Assembly (NCBI RefSeq): GCF_900110695.1
Contig: NZ_FOEH01000001.1
Coordinates: forward strand, 248,001-312,000
Direction: 5' to 3'
Source of the DNA: Virgibacillus subterraneus
Lineage (GTDB): Bacteria; Bacillota; Bacilli; Bacillales; Amphibacillaceae
DNA: 64,000 nt
A program made the translations under genes and the position numbers. Positions 52,387-60,286 of this stretch are shown in pieces. A model generated the notes under the pieces. That model saw only the letters and a list, made by a program, of their open reading frames with translations. It searched no databases and had not been told where the DNA came from. How positions within the stretch are numbered: the stretch's first letter is position 1; every line of letters begins with the position of its first letter.

Positions 52387-52958
52387 TTAATATTTCTTTT
52401 TAGGGTGCCAGTCTGCTTCTTCTTCTGGTAAAAGATCCAGGAAGGACCATATACCACAGAAGTCATCACCCGGATCGAAATTGGCCTTGGTATACTGATA
52501 TATCGTGCCATCATCTTTCATTTTTAAAATTAAGACCCCAGGCTGTGGTGGACCTGGTTTTGTCTCAAAATCCAATGATTGCTTAAACTCGGATCCTGCT
52601 GTTGAAATCAAGTGGAATTTCCAGTTTCTACTTTTAGCAAATTCAGCCATCACAGAAGGCTCATCAGGTGATGCTAACACTACTGGTGCTATGCTTTCCA
52701 TATGGTGGAATATTCCATTGATTTCATCAGCCCACAATGTGCAATAATTACAGCCTTTACCCATATTTTGAATGACGAATAATGTTTGTGATCACCGAAT
52801 AATTTGTTTAGCTTGACTTTTCTGCCGTCTGCCTCGCGCAGTTCATCATCAGTAATATATTTTTGCTCATCTTTCTTTCGCAACTCCGCTAAAGCCCTTT
52901 TCTTTCTAAAAATCTCCTGTTCCAATTCTTTGATTTGCTGTTTGATTACTCTGATCAT
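52387..52958 (-). pseudogene. DUF899 thioredoxin-like gene, interrupted by a frameshift
   Basis: Two adjoining frames make one DUF899 protein. The first gives IKELEQEIFRKKRALAELRK and DADGRKVKLNKLFGDH-like sequence (start ATG 52958 after AAGGA). The second gives LFVIQNMGKGCNYCTLWADE, SPDEPSVMAEFAKSRNWKF and a normal C-terminus (FLDLLP). The switch falls near 52775-52790, where one base appears to be missing between GDHK and LFVIQ. CxxC-like CNYC is retained. Either a recent pseudogene or an assembly error; programmed frameshifting is unlikely as no slippery signal is visible. Confidence 0.75.
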
Positions 52959-53049
52959 ACCGTTAATCCTTTTTATTAACAAACCTCATTGTAATAAAAA
53001 ATTCCCTACTTAATGAAGTTCGATGTTGATTTATCGTAGACACTGGGAA

Positions 53050-53154
53050 GGAAGTCCACTAGGCGCTGACCGGTGAGAACGCCACGTCCTGTGGCGTCAC
53101 CGGCACTAGTACGTCCTGTACGTCGTAGCTGTACGTCGCTGATTCGGAAGTCCA
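53050..53154. repeat. Multi-hairpin repeat with GTCCT loops
   Basis: Bounded by direct repeats GGAAGTCCA (53050-53058 and 53146-53154). Inside, CCGGTGA/TCACCGG encloses GCCAC-GTCCT-GTGGC (53081-53095), followed by GTAC-GTCCT-GTAC (53109-53121) and GTACGTCG. It is unusually GC-rich for the region and has no ORF. Confidence 0.6.
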
Positions 53155-53186
53155 GTTATCCACAGCACTTAAATTTTGTAGTTTCC

Positions 53187-53220
53187 TAAAAAATAAAAAA
53201 ACCACCAATTTATGGTGGGT
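53187..53220 (-). terminator. Terminator of the DUF4395 gene
   Basis: CCACC (53202-53206) pairs with GGTGG (53214-53218); a long T-run follows on the reverse strand. Confidence 0.85.
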
Positions 53221-53232
53221 AATCAGAGTGAT

Positions 53233-53646
53233 TTATGAATGAGCGTTTGAACGTTTGTGCCTCCACATCATGTACCGGTATCGAATCGTGCAGCCGATAC
53301 AATAGCCCATTAAAGCCACTCCTGAAGCAGCTAAAACCATCAGACTAAATACAAATCCAAGTACAGTCAGATTAACATAAAAGAATATAATTGATAGCCC
53401 TAAGCAAACCGTTGGGATCCATTGGTTGAAAAGCTGCTGATCTTTATCTTCTTGTCTATATTTTTCAAAAGGCTTGCGTAAAAATCGTTTGCTGAATAGA
53501 ATAATTGGGTTTTGTTTTGTAAGCAAAGTATAAACACCGACAGCGAATGGTACAAGTAAGATCGCTGGTTGAATAATTATACCTAATAAAGCAGAAATCA
53601 CAATAAATGCCTGATTGATCTGAACAAGCGGCTTTGGAATAGTCAT
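53233..53646 (-). CDS. DUF4395 membrane protein
   Basis: A 137-aa protein with four membrane spans. PLVQINQAFIVISALLGIII at the start and GVALMGYCIGCTIRYRYMMWR near the end fit the DUF4395 family, which carries a conserved CxxC-like CIGC motif in a membrane context (often near thiol-redox proteins). GGAAGGGGATAAAC precedes the ATG. Its neighbour is a thioredoxin-like DUF899 gene, which suits a redox role (inference). Confidence 0.78.
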   Translation of the reverse strand: MTIPKPLVQINQAFIVISALLGIIIQPAILLVPFAVGVYTLLTKQNPIILFSKRFLRKPFEKYRQEDKDQQLFNQWIPTVCLGLSIIFFYVNLTVLGFVFSLMVLAASGVALMGYCIGCTIRYRYMMWRHKRSNAHS

Positions 53647-53821
53647 GTTTATCCCCTTCCTTCTTAAAGTATATTATACACAGTTGTTTACTCGGAATAA
53701 AGTCTTTTGTGTAAATTGGTGTATTGCCTATTGATAACTCTTTAGGTAATAAGATTTTATAAAGTGGGGAGTATATAAATAAAATAATCGATATTAGTTT
53801 GGACCGGCTTGAAAGGTAGGG

Positions 53822-54835
53822 ATGAAATTGACCGAAGAACATGCACCATTAGCATCCTCTGAGCTCGCAACTCTTTGGGTTGTTTACCAAAAGAAAACGA
53901 TGATAGTAAGAGTTATGGACCATTTTTTAATTACAAATAAAAATCCAGTAGCGCTAGAAATATTAAGGGATTTTCACGAAAAAGAACAGGATTTAGTCAA
54001 TGAAATAAAGGGGATTTTTAAACGGGAAGGGGTCGCAGTTCCAGTTGCCTTTACAGAGAACGATGTAAACTTAAATGCGCCGCAGTTGTATGATGATATC
54101 TTTGATATTATGTATTTGCGAATGATGATGAAAATTGCCATTGGTCTCCATGCATTACATATGACCATGGCCTATCGGAAAGACATTATTGACCTATACA
54201 AAAGGTGTTCTGCATTCTCAGAAGATTATTATGAAAAAACGACAACGTATTTATTGGAGAAAGGTGTTCTTCCTAGATCTCCGGCTGTTACATTACCAAA
54301 TCATGTAGCTTTTGCAAATGATAAGGACTACCGTGCAGGATTTAAGTTTGCTGGTAACAGGAGAGTATTAAACACTGTTGAGGTTTCTTATATTTATCAA
54401 GGTATTGAATCTAATGTTGTAGGGATGAAATTAATGACAGGCTTCGCTCAAGTGGCTCAAGAAAAAGAGGTTATAAAGTACTTTTTTCGAGGAAAAGAGT
54501 TGGCGAAAAAAATTATATCAAGATTTGGTGAAATATTAATGGATAGCGATATCAATATTCCATCCACATCATCTGGAAGGGTTACAAACTCAACTATATC
54601 TCCTTTCTCAGATAAACTTATGATGTATAACACGTCACTATTAAGCACTTTTGGTTTAGGAAGTAATGCGCTAGGAACCTCCTTCAGCCTAAGAAATGAC
54701 TTGCCGCTTAAGATGGCGATGTCCGCTAAAGATATATTCAACTTTGCAAGTGATGGAGGTAATCTTATGATTACACATGGCTGGACAGAGGAGCCTCCTC
54801 AAATGGAGGATAGAGGCAAGTTATCAAATAAGTAG
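53822..54835 (+). CDS. DUF3231 protein, paralog 2
   Basis: A 337-aa protein with two DUF3231 repeats: PLASSELATLWVVYQKKTMIV..IFKREGVAVPVAF and LNTVEVSYIYQGIESNVVGMKLMTGFAQVAQEKEVIKYFFRG. The conserved SPFSDKLMMYNTSLLSTFG and HGWTEEPPQ end is present. Unlike paralog 1 it lacks the His-rich start. The ribosome site is AAAGGTAGGG close to the ATG. The gene has its own terminator. Function unknown; spore-associated expression is plausible. Confidence 0.85.
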   Translation: MKLTEEHAPLASSELATLWVVYQKKTMIVRVMDHFLITNKNPVALEILRDFHEKEQDLVNEIKGIFKREGVAVPVAFTENDVNLNAPQLYDDIFDIMYLRMMMKIAIGLHALHMTMAYRKDIIDLYKRCSAFSEDYYEKTTTYLLEKGVLPRSPAVTLPNHVAFANDKDYRAGFKFAGNRRVLNTVEVSYIYQGIESNVVGMKLMTGFAQVAQEKEVIKYFFRGKELAKKIISRFGEILMDSDINIPSTSSGRVTNSTISPFSDKLMMYNTSLLSTFGLGSNALGTSFSLRNDLPLKMAMSAKDIFNFASDGGNLMITHGWTEEPPQMEDRGKLSNK

Positions 54836-54873
54836 AGTAAATAAAAGTATTAACGGGACATTAAAAACAAAAA

Positions 54874-54918
54874 ATACACACGGGATTTCGCTTGTAAAAT
54901 CCTATGTGTATTTTTATT
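54874..54918 (+). terminator. Terminator behind DUF3231 paralog 2
   Basis: ATACACA..GGATTT pairs with AAATCC..TGTGTAT, followed by TTTTATTG. Confidence 0.8.
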
Positions 54919-55010
54919 GCTATATCAAGGTTTGAAAGGGTTCTTAATGTCCATTCACAGTGATTCCAGGTGTGGATTCAGCAGAATGTGAATCACACAA
55001 ACCAGTGAAT

Positions 55011-55187
55011 GAATCGTGGTTCCGCTAAATGGGTGAAAAAGCCGTCTTAGAAGGTTGAATCGGTTCCTGGTTCCGTTATTTACCTAATAACAATGAAAAA
55101 TGTGGCTGAAAAGGGTAAATAGCGGAATGAGGATTACATAACACAATCAAAATAGGCGTTTTTCAGGAAATAACGGAATGAGGATCC
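55011..55187. repeat. Nested-palindrome element C (four modules)
   Basis: Forward TTCCG cores at 55020/55021 and 55071; reverse CGGAA cores at 55123 and 55174: both pairs 51 bp apart, inner gap 47 nt, total 177 bp, as in element B. The last module ends AACGGAATGAGGATCC, identical to element B. Confidence 0.7.
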
Positions 55188-55263
55188 GCCAAATCATTGC
55201 ATAGGCCTGTTTAGTGAAAATTATGTGATTATAGGTGTGACTTGGTTTAAGCACTACTTTTGA

Positions 55264-55515
55264 GTTCCTTCAAACATTGAAAACAACCAACAACAGACAG
55301 AATGCCCAGAAGGATGTTGTCGAGGTGACGAACTACTATGTGTTTCTATCCCTTGCCCAATAACCGTTGTACTTCTCGGGCTTGAACTTCAATTAGAATT
55401 ACCATGTATCAGACTAACTTCAGAAGACAATTTAACACCAGACCAAGCGCAACAAATCTTAGACTTTCTATCTAACCTACTAGGTAACCTTGGACCCAAT
55501 ATCACTTCACAATAA
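55264..55515 (+). pseudogene. Cys-rich coding remnant without a start codon
   Basis: After an in-frame TGA at 55261 the frame stays open for 83 codons to TAA at 55513-55515, but it contains no ATG, GTG or TTG near its 5' end. It reads ...NNQQQTECPEGCCRGDELL, CVSIPCPITVVLLGLELQLELPC and LTPDQAQQILDFLSNLLGNLGPN, with five or more cysteines and an organised composition unlike random sequence. It looks like the 3' end of a small coat/exosporium-like protein gene whose 5' end was lost, with element C just upstream. An ATT start cannot be excluded. A hairpin terminator follows, as expected of a real gene. Confidence 0.5.
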
Positions 55516-55530
55516 TTTTTAATAATGAAA

Positions 55531-55550
55531 AGGCTGCTTAACGGCAGCCT
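55531..55550 (+). terminator. Hairpin behind the Cys-rich remnant
   Basis: AGGCTGC pairs with GCAGCCT around TTAACG; the following CTTCACTATT is only moderately T-rich. Confidence 0.6.
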
Positions 55551-55599
55551 CTTCACTATTGATAGAATTTTATTCACTTGTTTCGTAAAAAGACGACAC

Positions 55600-55650
55600 T
55601 CTTACAGCATAAGTACCACCAAGGCAAGGTCTAGCAAATGCCAGGTTTTA
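55600..55650. repeat. Dispersed repeat copy 6 (diverged)
   Basis: CTTACAGCATAAG, then ACCACCAAGGCA, then AATGCCAGGTTTTA: head and tail of the family seen at 17.3, 24.9 and 31.9 kb, with changes. Confidence 0.35.
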
Positions 55651-55708
55651 TGATTCGCACTAAACGGCGTTTTCTACTTGACTATAAAGAAACTTATGTG
55701 TACAATTT

Positions 55709-55739
55709 AAACAAATGTTTGTATAATAAACAAAAGTTT
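55709..55739 (+). promoter_or_regulatory. psuK promoter flanked by two AAACAAAWGTTT repeats
   Basis: TATAAT at 55722-55727 lies between AAACAAATGTTT (55709-55720) and AAACAAAAGTTT (55728-55739). Each 12-mer is a small AAAC/GTTT inverted repeat, and together they form direct repeats 19 bp apart. They are a likely operator, perhaps for the HTH domain of PsuK itself. Confidence 0.6.
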
Positions 55740-55756
55740 AGAGATGAGGTTTCCGT

Positions 55757-56842
55757 ATGAATGAAAATGAACAAAAAATTTACGATTTAATAAAGAAAAA
55801 TGCATACATATCCCAACAGGAAATGGCGAATGCACTTGAATTATCACGTCCTTCAGTAGCTAATCTTATTTCAGGGCTAGTGAAAAAGGGATACATCAGG
55901 GGTAAGGCATATGTGCTGAATGATTTAAAACAGATTGTGTGTGTTGGAGGTGCCAATTTAGACCGTAAAGTTTATGTCAAAGATAGTATTCAATTGGGGA
56001 CTTCTAATCCTATTCGTTCAACAAAAAATGCAGGTGGTGTGGCGCGTAATATCGCTGAAAACCTGGGGAGGCTAGGTATGGATGCAACATTACTTACAGT
56101 CAGCGGATCGGACTCAGAGTGGAACTACATTGCAGAGCAATCACTTCCATATATGAATCTAGAAGATGTTACTCATTTCTCAAAGGCTACAACCGGATCA
56201 TATACTGCTGTACTGGATGATACGGGTGGACTCGTCCTGGGTCTAGCTGATATGGACGTTTTTGATTTAATGATTCCAGAATGGATTCAACAACATGTGT
56301 CACTATTGCAACAGGCAAAATGCATTCTTGCTGACCTTAATTGTCCCAAAGATACACTTCAATTTCTATGCAAATTTGCCAATAGTCGTGATATACCACT
56401 TATACTGGTAGCTGTATCAGCACCAAAAATGAAGCATATTCCAGATACACTTGATGGGCTGAACTGGATGATAACAAATCTTGACGAGTCAAATGCATTC
56501 TTTAATTGTGATCTTACACCAAGTGAAGTTGTTGAAAAGTGGCTTGCATTAGGTGTAGAAAATGTAGTAATCACAAAGGGAAAAGAAGGAGCAGTTGTTG
56601 GAAATAAAGCGGAAGAGATCTATCATGTACCGGCGATTGAAACAAGGGAGATTATTGATGTGACAGGAGCGGGAGATGCCTTCTCATCCGCTGTTGCTTA
56701 TGCATGGCTGGAAGGTAAAAGCCTGATAGACATTACAAAGGCCGGGATTGCCAATGCAACGAAAACACTGCAAACAGATTACACGGTTCGCCGTGACTTG
56801 ACGGCATTACAATTACAAGAAGACATGGAGGAGTTATCATGA
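55757..56842 (+). CDS. psuK: Winged-helix/PfkB fusion: pseudouridine kinase
   Basis: A 361-aa fusion. Residues 1-58 are a MarR/Lrp-like winged helix ([43 protein letters not shown]). Residues ~62-355 are a PfkB/ribokinase-type sugar kinase with [14 protein letters not shown], an [17 protein letters not shown] substrate loop and the anion hole/base [12 protein letters not shown]. With psuG next door (4-bp overlap), the kinase should phosphorylate pseudouridine. The attached DNA-binding domain suggests self-regulation through the repeats at the promoter. Confidence 0.9.
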   Translation: MNENEQKIYDLIKKNAYISQQEMANALELSRPSVANLISGLVKKGYIRGKAYVLNDLKQIVCVGGANLDRKVYVKDSIQLGTSNPIRSTKNAGGVARNIAENLGRLGMDATLLTVSGSDSEWNYIAEQSLPYMNLEDVTHFSKATTGSYTAVLDDTGGLVLGLADMDVFDLMIPEWIQQHVSLLQQAKCILADLNCPKDTLQFLCKFANSRDIPLILVAVSAPKMKHIPDTLDGLNWMITNLDESNAFFNCDLTPSEVVEKWLALGVENVVITKGKEGAVVGNKAEEIYHVPAIETREIIDVTGAGDAFSSAVAYAWLEGKSLIDITKAGIANATKTLQTDYTVRRDLTALQLQEDMEELS

Positions 56843-57753
56843 AAAACTATATTACATTATCTGAAGAGGTCCGCACAGCAAAAGAGCAAGGAAAACCTAT
56901 CGTAGCACTGGAGTCAACAATTATTTCGCATGGAATGCCATATCCCCAAAATGTCAAGACGGCTCGTGAAGTTGAACAAATTATTCGTGATCATGGAGCA
57001 GCACCGGCGACCATTGCCATTCTGGATGGGAAAATCAAAATAGGCTTAAGTGATGATGAACTTGAGAATTTTGGCAGTAGTAAAGATATTGCAAAAACTT
57101 CCCGCCGTGATTTGCCTTTTATATTAGCTACTGGCAAAAAGGGTGCAACGACAGTGGCTGCGACAATGATTTGTGCTGAAGCAGCTGGTATCAAGACGTT
57201 TGTGACAGGTGGTATTGGTGGTGTTCATCGTGGAGCGGAAACATCAATGGATATCTCAGCAGACCTTGAGGAACTCGCAAAAACGAATGTAGCTGTTGTT
57301 TGTGCAGGGGCAAAGTCGATCCTGGATCTTGGTTTAACAATGGAATACCTTGAAACAAAAGGGATTCCTGTAATGGGGTATCAGACAGATGTGCTTCCGG
57401 CATTTTACACACGGACAAGCCCATTTCCGGTAAATATTCGAATAAACGAGGCGGAGACAGTTGCTGCTACATTAAAGGCAAAATGGGATTTAAATTTGTC
57501 TGGTGGAGCTGTAATTGCAAATCCGATTCCAGAAGAATATGCAATGGATGAAAAAGACATTACCGCAGTAATTGAAACGGCGTTGGAGGAAGCCCGAGAA
57601 AATTATGTCTCCGGAAAGGATGTAACGCCTTTCTTGTTAGGTAAAGTAAAAGAATTAACCGATGGCAAGAGCTTAGATGCCAACATTGCGTTGGTGAAAC
57701 ATAATGCGCATGTTGGAGCGGAAATAGCAGTAAAATTAGCGGAAATGGAATAG
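56839..57753 (+). CDS. psuG: Pseudouridine-5'-phosphate glycosidase
   Basis: A 304-aa PsuG. It breaks the C-C glycosidic bond of pseudouridine 5'-phosphate to uracil and ribose 5-phosphate. [17 protein letters not shown] (Glu25), [20 protein letters not shown], the Schiff-base lysine in [10 protein letters not shown] (Lys159) and the C-terminal NAHVGAEIA block are intact. It is translationally coupled to psuK. The pair recovers uracil and ribose from RNA turnover. No dedicated transporter is adjacent. Confidence 0.95.
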   Translation: MKNYITLSEEVRTAKEQGKPIVALESTIISHGMPYPQNVKTAREVEQIIRDHGAAPATIAILDGKIKIGLSDDELENFGSSKDIAKTSRRDLPFILATGKKGATTVAATMICAEAAGIKTFVTGGIGGVHRGAETSMDISADLEELAKTNVAVVCAGAKSILDLGLTMEYLETKGIPVMGYQTDVLPAFYTRTSPFPVNIRINEAETVAATLKAKWDLNLSGGAVIANPIPEEYAMDEKDITAVIETALEEARENYVSGKDVTPFLLGKVKELTDGKSLDANIALVKHNAHVGAEIAVKLAEME

Positions 57754-57855
57754 TCATGTAAACATGTTTTCAAAACCTTCTGTTCACAATCGTTAAATCC
57801 AAAAAAGTCTCATATTTAATACTGTTTTAGTAAATGGTATTAATGAGGTGAAGAT

Positions 57856-58860
57856 ATGAATAAGGAAAAATTAAAACTCACATCCTCCGAAATAGGATCA
57901 TTGTGGGGACAGTATATGAACGGAACGATGACAGATATCATAAATCGCTATATGCTCTCGATTATCGAGGATAAGGCCATAAAAGCCATCTTTCAGGGTG
58001 CTATTAATACTTTTGCTAAACAAAAGAAACAACTAGTATTTTTTATAGAGAACGAAGGGTTTCCAGTGCCAATTGGATTTAATGAATCTGACCTTAATAA
58101 AGGTACGAAGAGATTGTTCAGTGATATTTTTTGTCTGAATTATTTACATATCATGACTATACATGGTTTAGTTGGTCACACAACTTCATTTGGAATCGCC
58201 GTTAGAGAGGATTTACGGTATTTTTATGATTCATGTGATACTGATGGAAAAAAGATGTACCATCAAACAATTGATTTATTACTTAAAAAAGGAGACTTTC
58301 AGAGAGATCCGTACTGTTATCCTGGAGAATCCCCGGAATTTATTACGACCAAAGATTTTACGGATGGATTTTTTGGAAAAGGAAGGCGATTAGCTTCAAC
58401 AGAAATCATAGGTATGTCACTTAATATTAAAAAAAGCATTTTAGCCAAGACGCTTTGTGTTGCATTCAGTCAGGTTGCTCAATCAAAAGATGTGAGAAAG
58501 TTTATGACTGATTCCCAAAAAATTGCTGAGGCTAACATAAAATCTTTCTCAAAAATTTTGGACGATGACAATTTATCGGTTCCGAAGTCTTGGGAGACAG
58601 AGGTAACAACTTCAACTGAATCTCCTTTTTCCGATAAATTACTGATGTATCATATTGGCTTTTTGTCACAAGTTGCACAGGGTTATTATGGTAAGGGCTT
58701 AGCCTCAGCCATGCGAACAGATATTTTAACCGCTTATGAACGTGTTATTTTAAGAAATCTTAGGGTAACTCAAAAATGGTATAAAATTATGGTGGAAAAT
58801 AAGTGGCTGGAGCAACAGCCGCTTGTACCGAATAGACAAGAACTTTCGAGAGAAAAGTAA
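57856..58860 (+). CDS. DUF3231 protein, paralog 3
   Basis: A 334-aa protein with two DUF3231 repeats: LTSSEIGSLWGQYMNGTMTDIINRYML..IENEGFPVPIGF and LASTEIIGMSLNIKKSILAKTLCVAFSQVAQSKDVRKFM. The family end SPFSDKLLMYHIGFLSQVAQGYYG and NKWLEQQP is present. It is of the same architecture as the copies at 39.7 and 53.8 kb but well diverged, so the duplications are not recent. GAGGTGAAGAT precedes the ATG. Function unknown. Confidence 0.85.
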   Translation: MNKEKLKLTSSEIGSLWGQYMNGTMTDIINRYMLSIIEDKAIKAIFQGAINTFAKQKKQLVFFIENEGFPVPIGFNESDLNKGTKRLFSDIFCLNYLHIMTIHGLVGHTTSFGIAVREDLRYFYDSCDTDGKKMYHQTIDLLLKKGDFQRDPYCYPGESPEFITTKDFTDGFFGKGRRLASTEIIGMSLNIKKSILAKTLCVAFSQVAQSKDVRKFMTDSQKIAEANIKSFSKILDDDNLSVPKSWETEVTTSTESPFSDKLLMYHIGFLSQVAQGYYGKGLASAMRTDILTAYERVILRNLRVTQKWYKIMVENKWLEQQPLVPNRQELSREK

Positions 58861-58873
58861 TAAAGAAACTAAT

Positions 58874-58910
58874 ATGGCTGATAAATCTTTAAGATTTGTT
58901 AGCCATTTTT
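58874..58910 (+). terminator. Terminator behind DUF3231 paralog 3
   Basis: ATGGCT..AAATCT pairs with AGATTT..AGCCAT, followed by TTTT. Confidence 0.8.
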
Positions 58911-58990
58911 TAGTTTACATCATATTCTGAATATTTGTGTTAAACTTACTATAAAGGTTGTGCTAGATGTCAGTTAAGGTGGTAGATTTG

Positions 58991-59564
58991 ATGAGAAGTA
59001 AAGTTTTTATTAGTGTCATTGTTGTTGTTCTGTTTGTAATTATTGTAATTTTCACTACCAGTGAAGAGGATAAGGTTGCAACTTTTGAATCACAGAAGGT
59101 AATGACAAGCAGGGCAATTGATGTGGCTAGAGATTTTAAGACGGAGCAATTTACGATTGATTACGATGAAAGTTCTGATTACCTTGGTTACGACAGTCTG
59201 CCCGACAGGCGGAAGCAAGCGGAGGAAAAGTATAGTATGTATGTTACAGAATCTCATATGACAAAAATCTTGATGACGGCATTAGACACCATTGCCCCCA
59301 ATCTAGCTCAGGATTCAAAAAGTCATTTATCAGTTAACAGTTAAGGATATTTCGTTTGAAATTGGCAATATGGAAACAGAATCAGAAGTAAGCCTTGACT
59401 ATGACATTGAAATTGAATTTGAACGAATTAATAAGGAAGGTAAGAAGGAAATTATATCAAATTTTGGACAAATCCGTGTCATCAAAACGGATGAAGGTTG
59501 GAAAGTTAATAAGGATATTCAACGAATGGAAGGTCTGCATGAGGTGAGAAAACAATTTAACTAA
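58991..59564 (+). pseudogene. Membrane-anchored extracytoplasmic protein, interrupted by a +1 shift in an A-run
   Basis: ATG 58991 (after AAGGTGG) starts a protein with one N-terminal anchor (VFISVIVVVLFVIIVIF) and a polar extracytoplasmic part. The frame stops at 59344, but one base over the reading continues as VIYQLTVKDISFEIGNMETESEVSLDYD, then EIEFERINKEGKKEIISNFGQIRVIK and EGWKVNKDIQRMEG to TAA at 59564. The shift falls at AAAAA near 59317-59322; removing one A would restore a ~190-aa protein. Unknown family; likely a frameshift or sequencing error, or a phase-variable homopolymer. Confidence 0.6.
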
Positions 59565-59597
59565 ACAAAGTTCTTTGTGCATTTGAGGAGTGGATGT

Positions 59598-60023
59598 ATG
59601 GGGGTTAGTAATCCAGCCGGGTTTCAGAATAGATTTGGAGCAAGGATTGCAGATTTAATCATTATATTTCTAACAGGAGGCATCATTTCATTAATTTCAT
59701 ATGGTCAGTTTTTATATAGTGAATCAATTAATCCAATCGAATTACTAGGGCCACTGTACACATTGTTATTACCAGTTAGCTGGTATGGGTATACACTGGG
59801 AAGACGTTTGTATGGGAACCGTATTGTCAGAGTAGATGGGAGAAAAGTAGGTTTAGGGACCATGTTATTAAGAGTCATTGTAGCAGGTATGGCCTATGCA
59901 TTTACATTAGGAATTGGGTTAATTGTAAGTGCCTTTATGATTGGTATTAGGGAAGATAGTCGTTCAATTCATGACTTTATAGCTGGAACGTATGTGACAT
60001 ACGATCCTCCGGGAAGGTCATAA
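59598..60023 (+). CDS. RDD-family membrane protein
   Basis: A 141-aa protein with three or four spans. It has the RDD pattern: N-terminal Arg in FQNRFGARIADLIIIFLTGGI, with the Asp in the first helix, then TLGRRLYGNRIVRVDGRKVGLGTMLLRVIV and SRSIHDFIAGTYV near the end. RDD proteins are small membrane proteins, some linked to ion transport or protection. GAGGAGTGG precedes ATG 59598. It follows the interrupted membrane-anchored gene by 33 bp and may be in the same unit. Confidence 0.85.
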   Translation: MGVSNPAGFQNRFGARIADLIIIFLTGGIISLISYGQFLYSESINPIELLGPLYTLLLPVSWYGYTLGRRLYGNRIVRVDGRKVGLGTMLLRVIVAGMAYAFTLGIGLIVSAFMIGIREDSRSIHDFIAGTYVTYDPPGRS

Positions 60024-60034
60024 TTTAATTAATT

Positions 60035-60073
60035 CACAAAAAATAGCTCAGTTAGTGCTGGGCTTTTTTTGTG
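60035..60073 (+). terminator. Terminator behind the RDD gene
   Basis: CACAAAAAA.AGC.CAG pairs with CTG.GCTTTTTTTGTG. Confidence 0.8.
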
Positions 60074-60095
60074 AACTGTTTTCGGACTTTCAAAG

Positions 60096-60159
60096 TTGAC
60101 ATTATTAGTAATTCAAGATAATATAGTTACATAAAGTAAGTTAGTAATAAATTATTACT
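60096..60159 (+). promoter_or_regulatory. wrbA promoter and 17-bp palindrome
   Basis: TTGACA (60096-60101), 17 bases, TAATAT (60119-60124). Downstream, in the 5' leader, AGTAATAA-A-TTATTACT (60143-60159) is a perfect 8-1-8 palindrome, a candidate operator for a redox- or quinone-responsive repressor. Confidence 0.6.
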
Positions 60160-60286
60160 TTAAAACTCTTTAATAATAAAGGAGTGTTTGATACAAAATA
60201 TAGAAGTGAAAGGATTGAGGAAAGTCAATATGGGTTTTTTAGAGAAAATATTAGGTAAAAAATCAACTACAAAGGAGACAAATAAC

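Larger units (their letters stand above)
54836..55263. other. Intergenic stretch with terminator and a four-module palindrome
   Basis: It contains the terminator at 54874-54918, a small hairpin GTGATTC/GAATCAC near 54960-54996, and element C (55011-55187). Confidence 0.6.
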
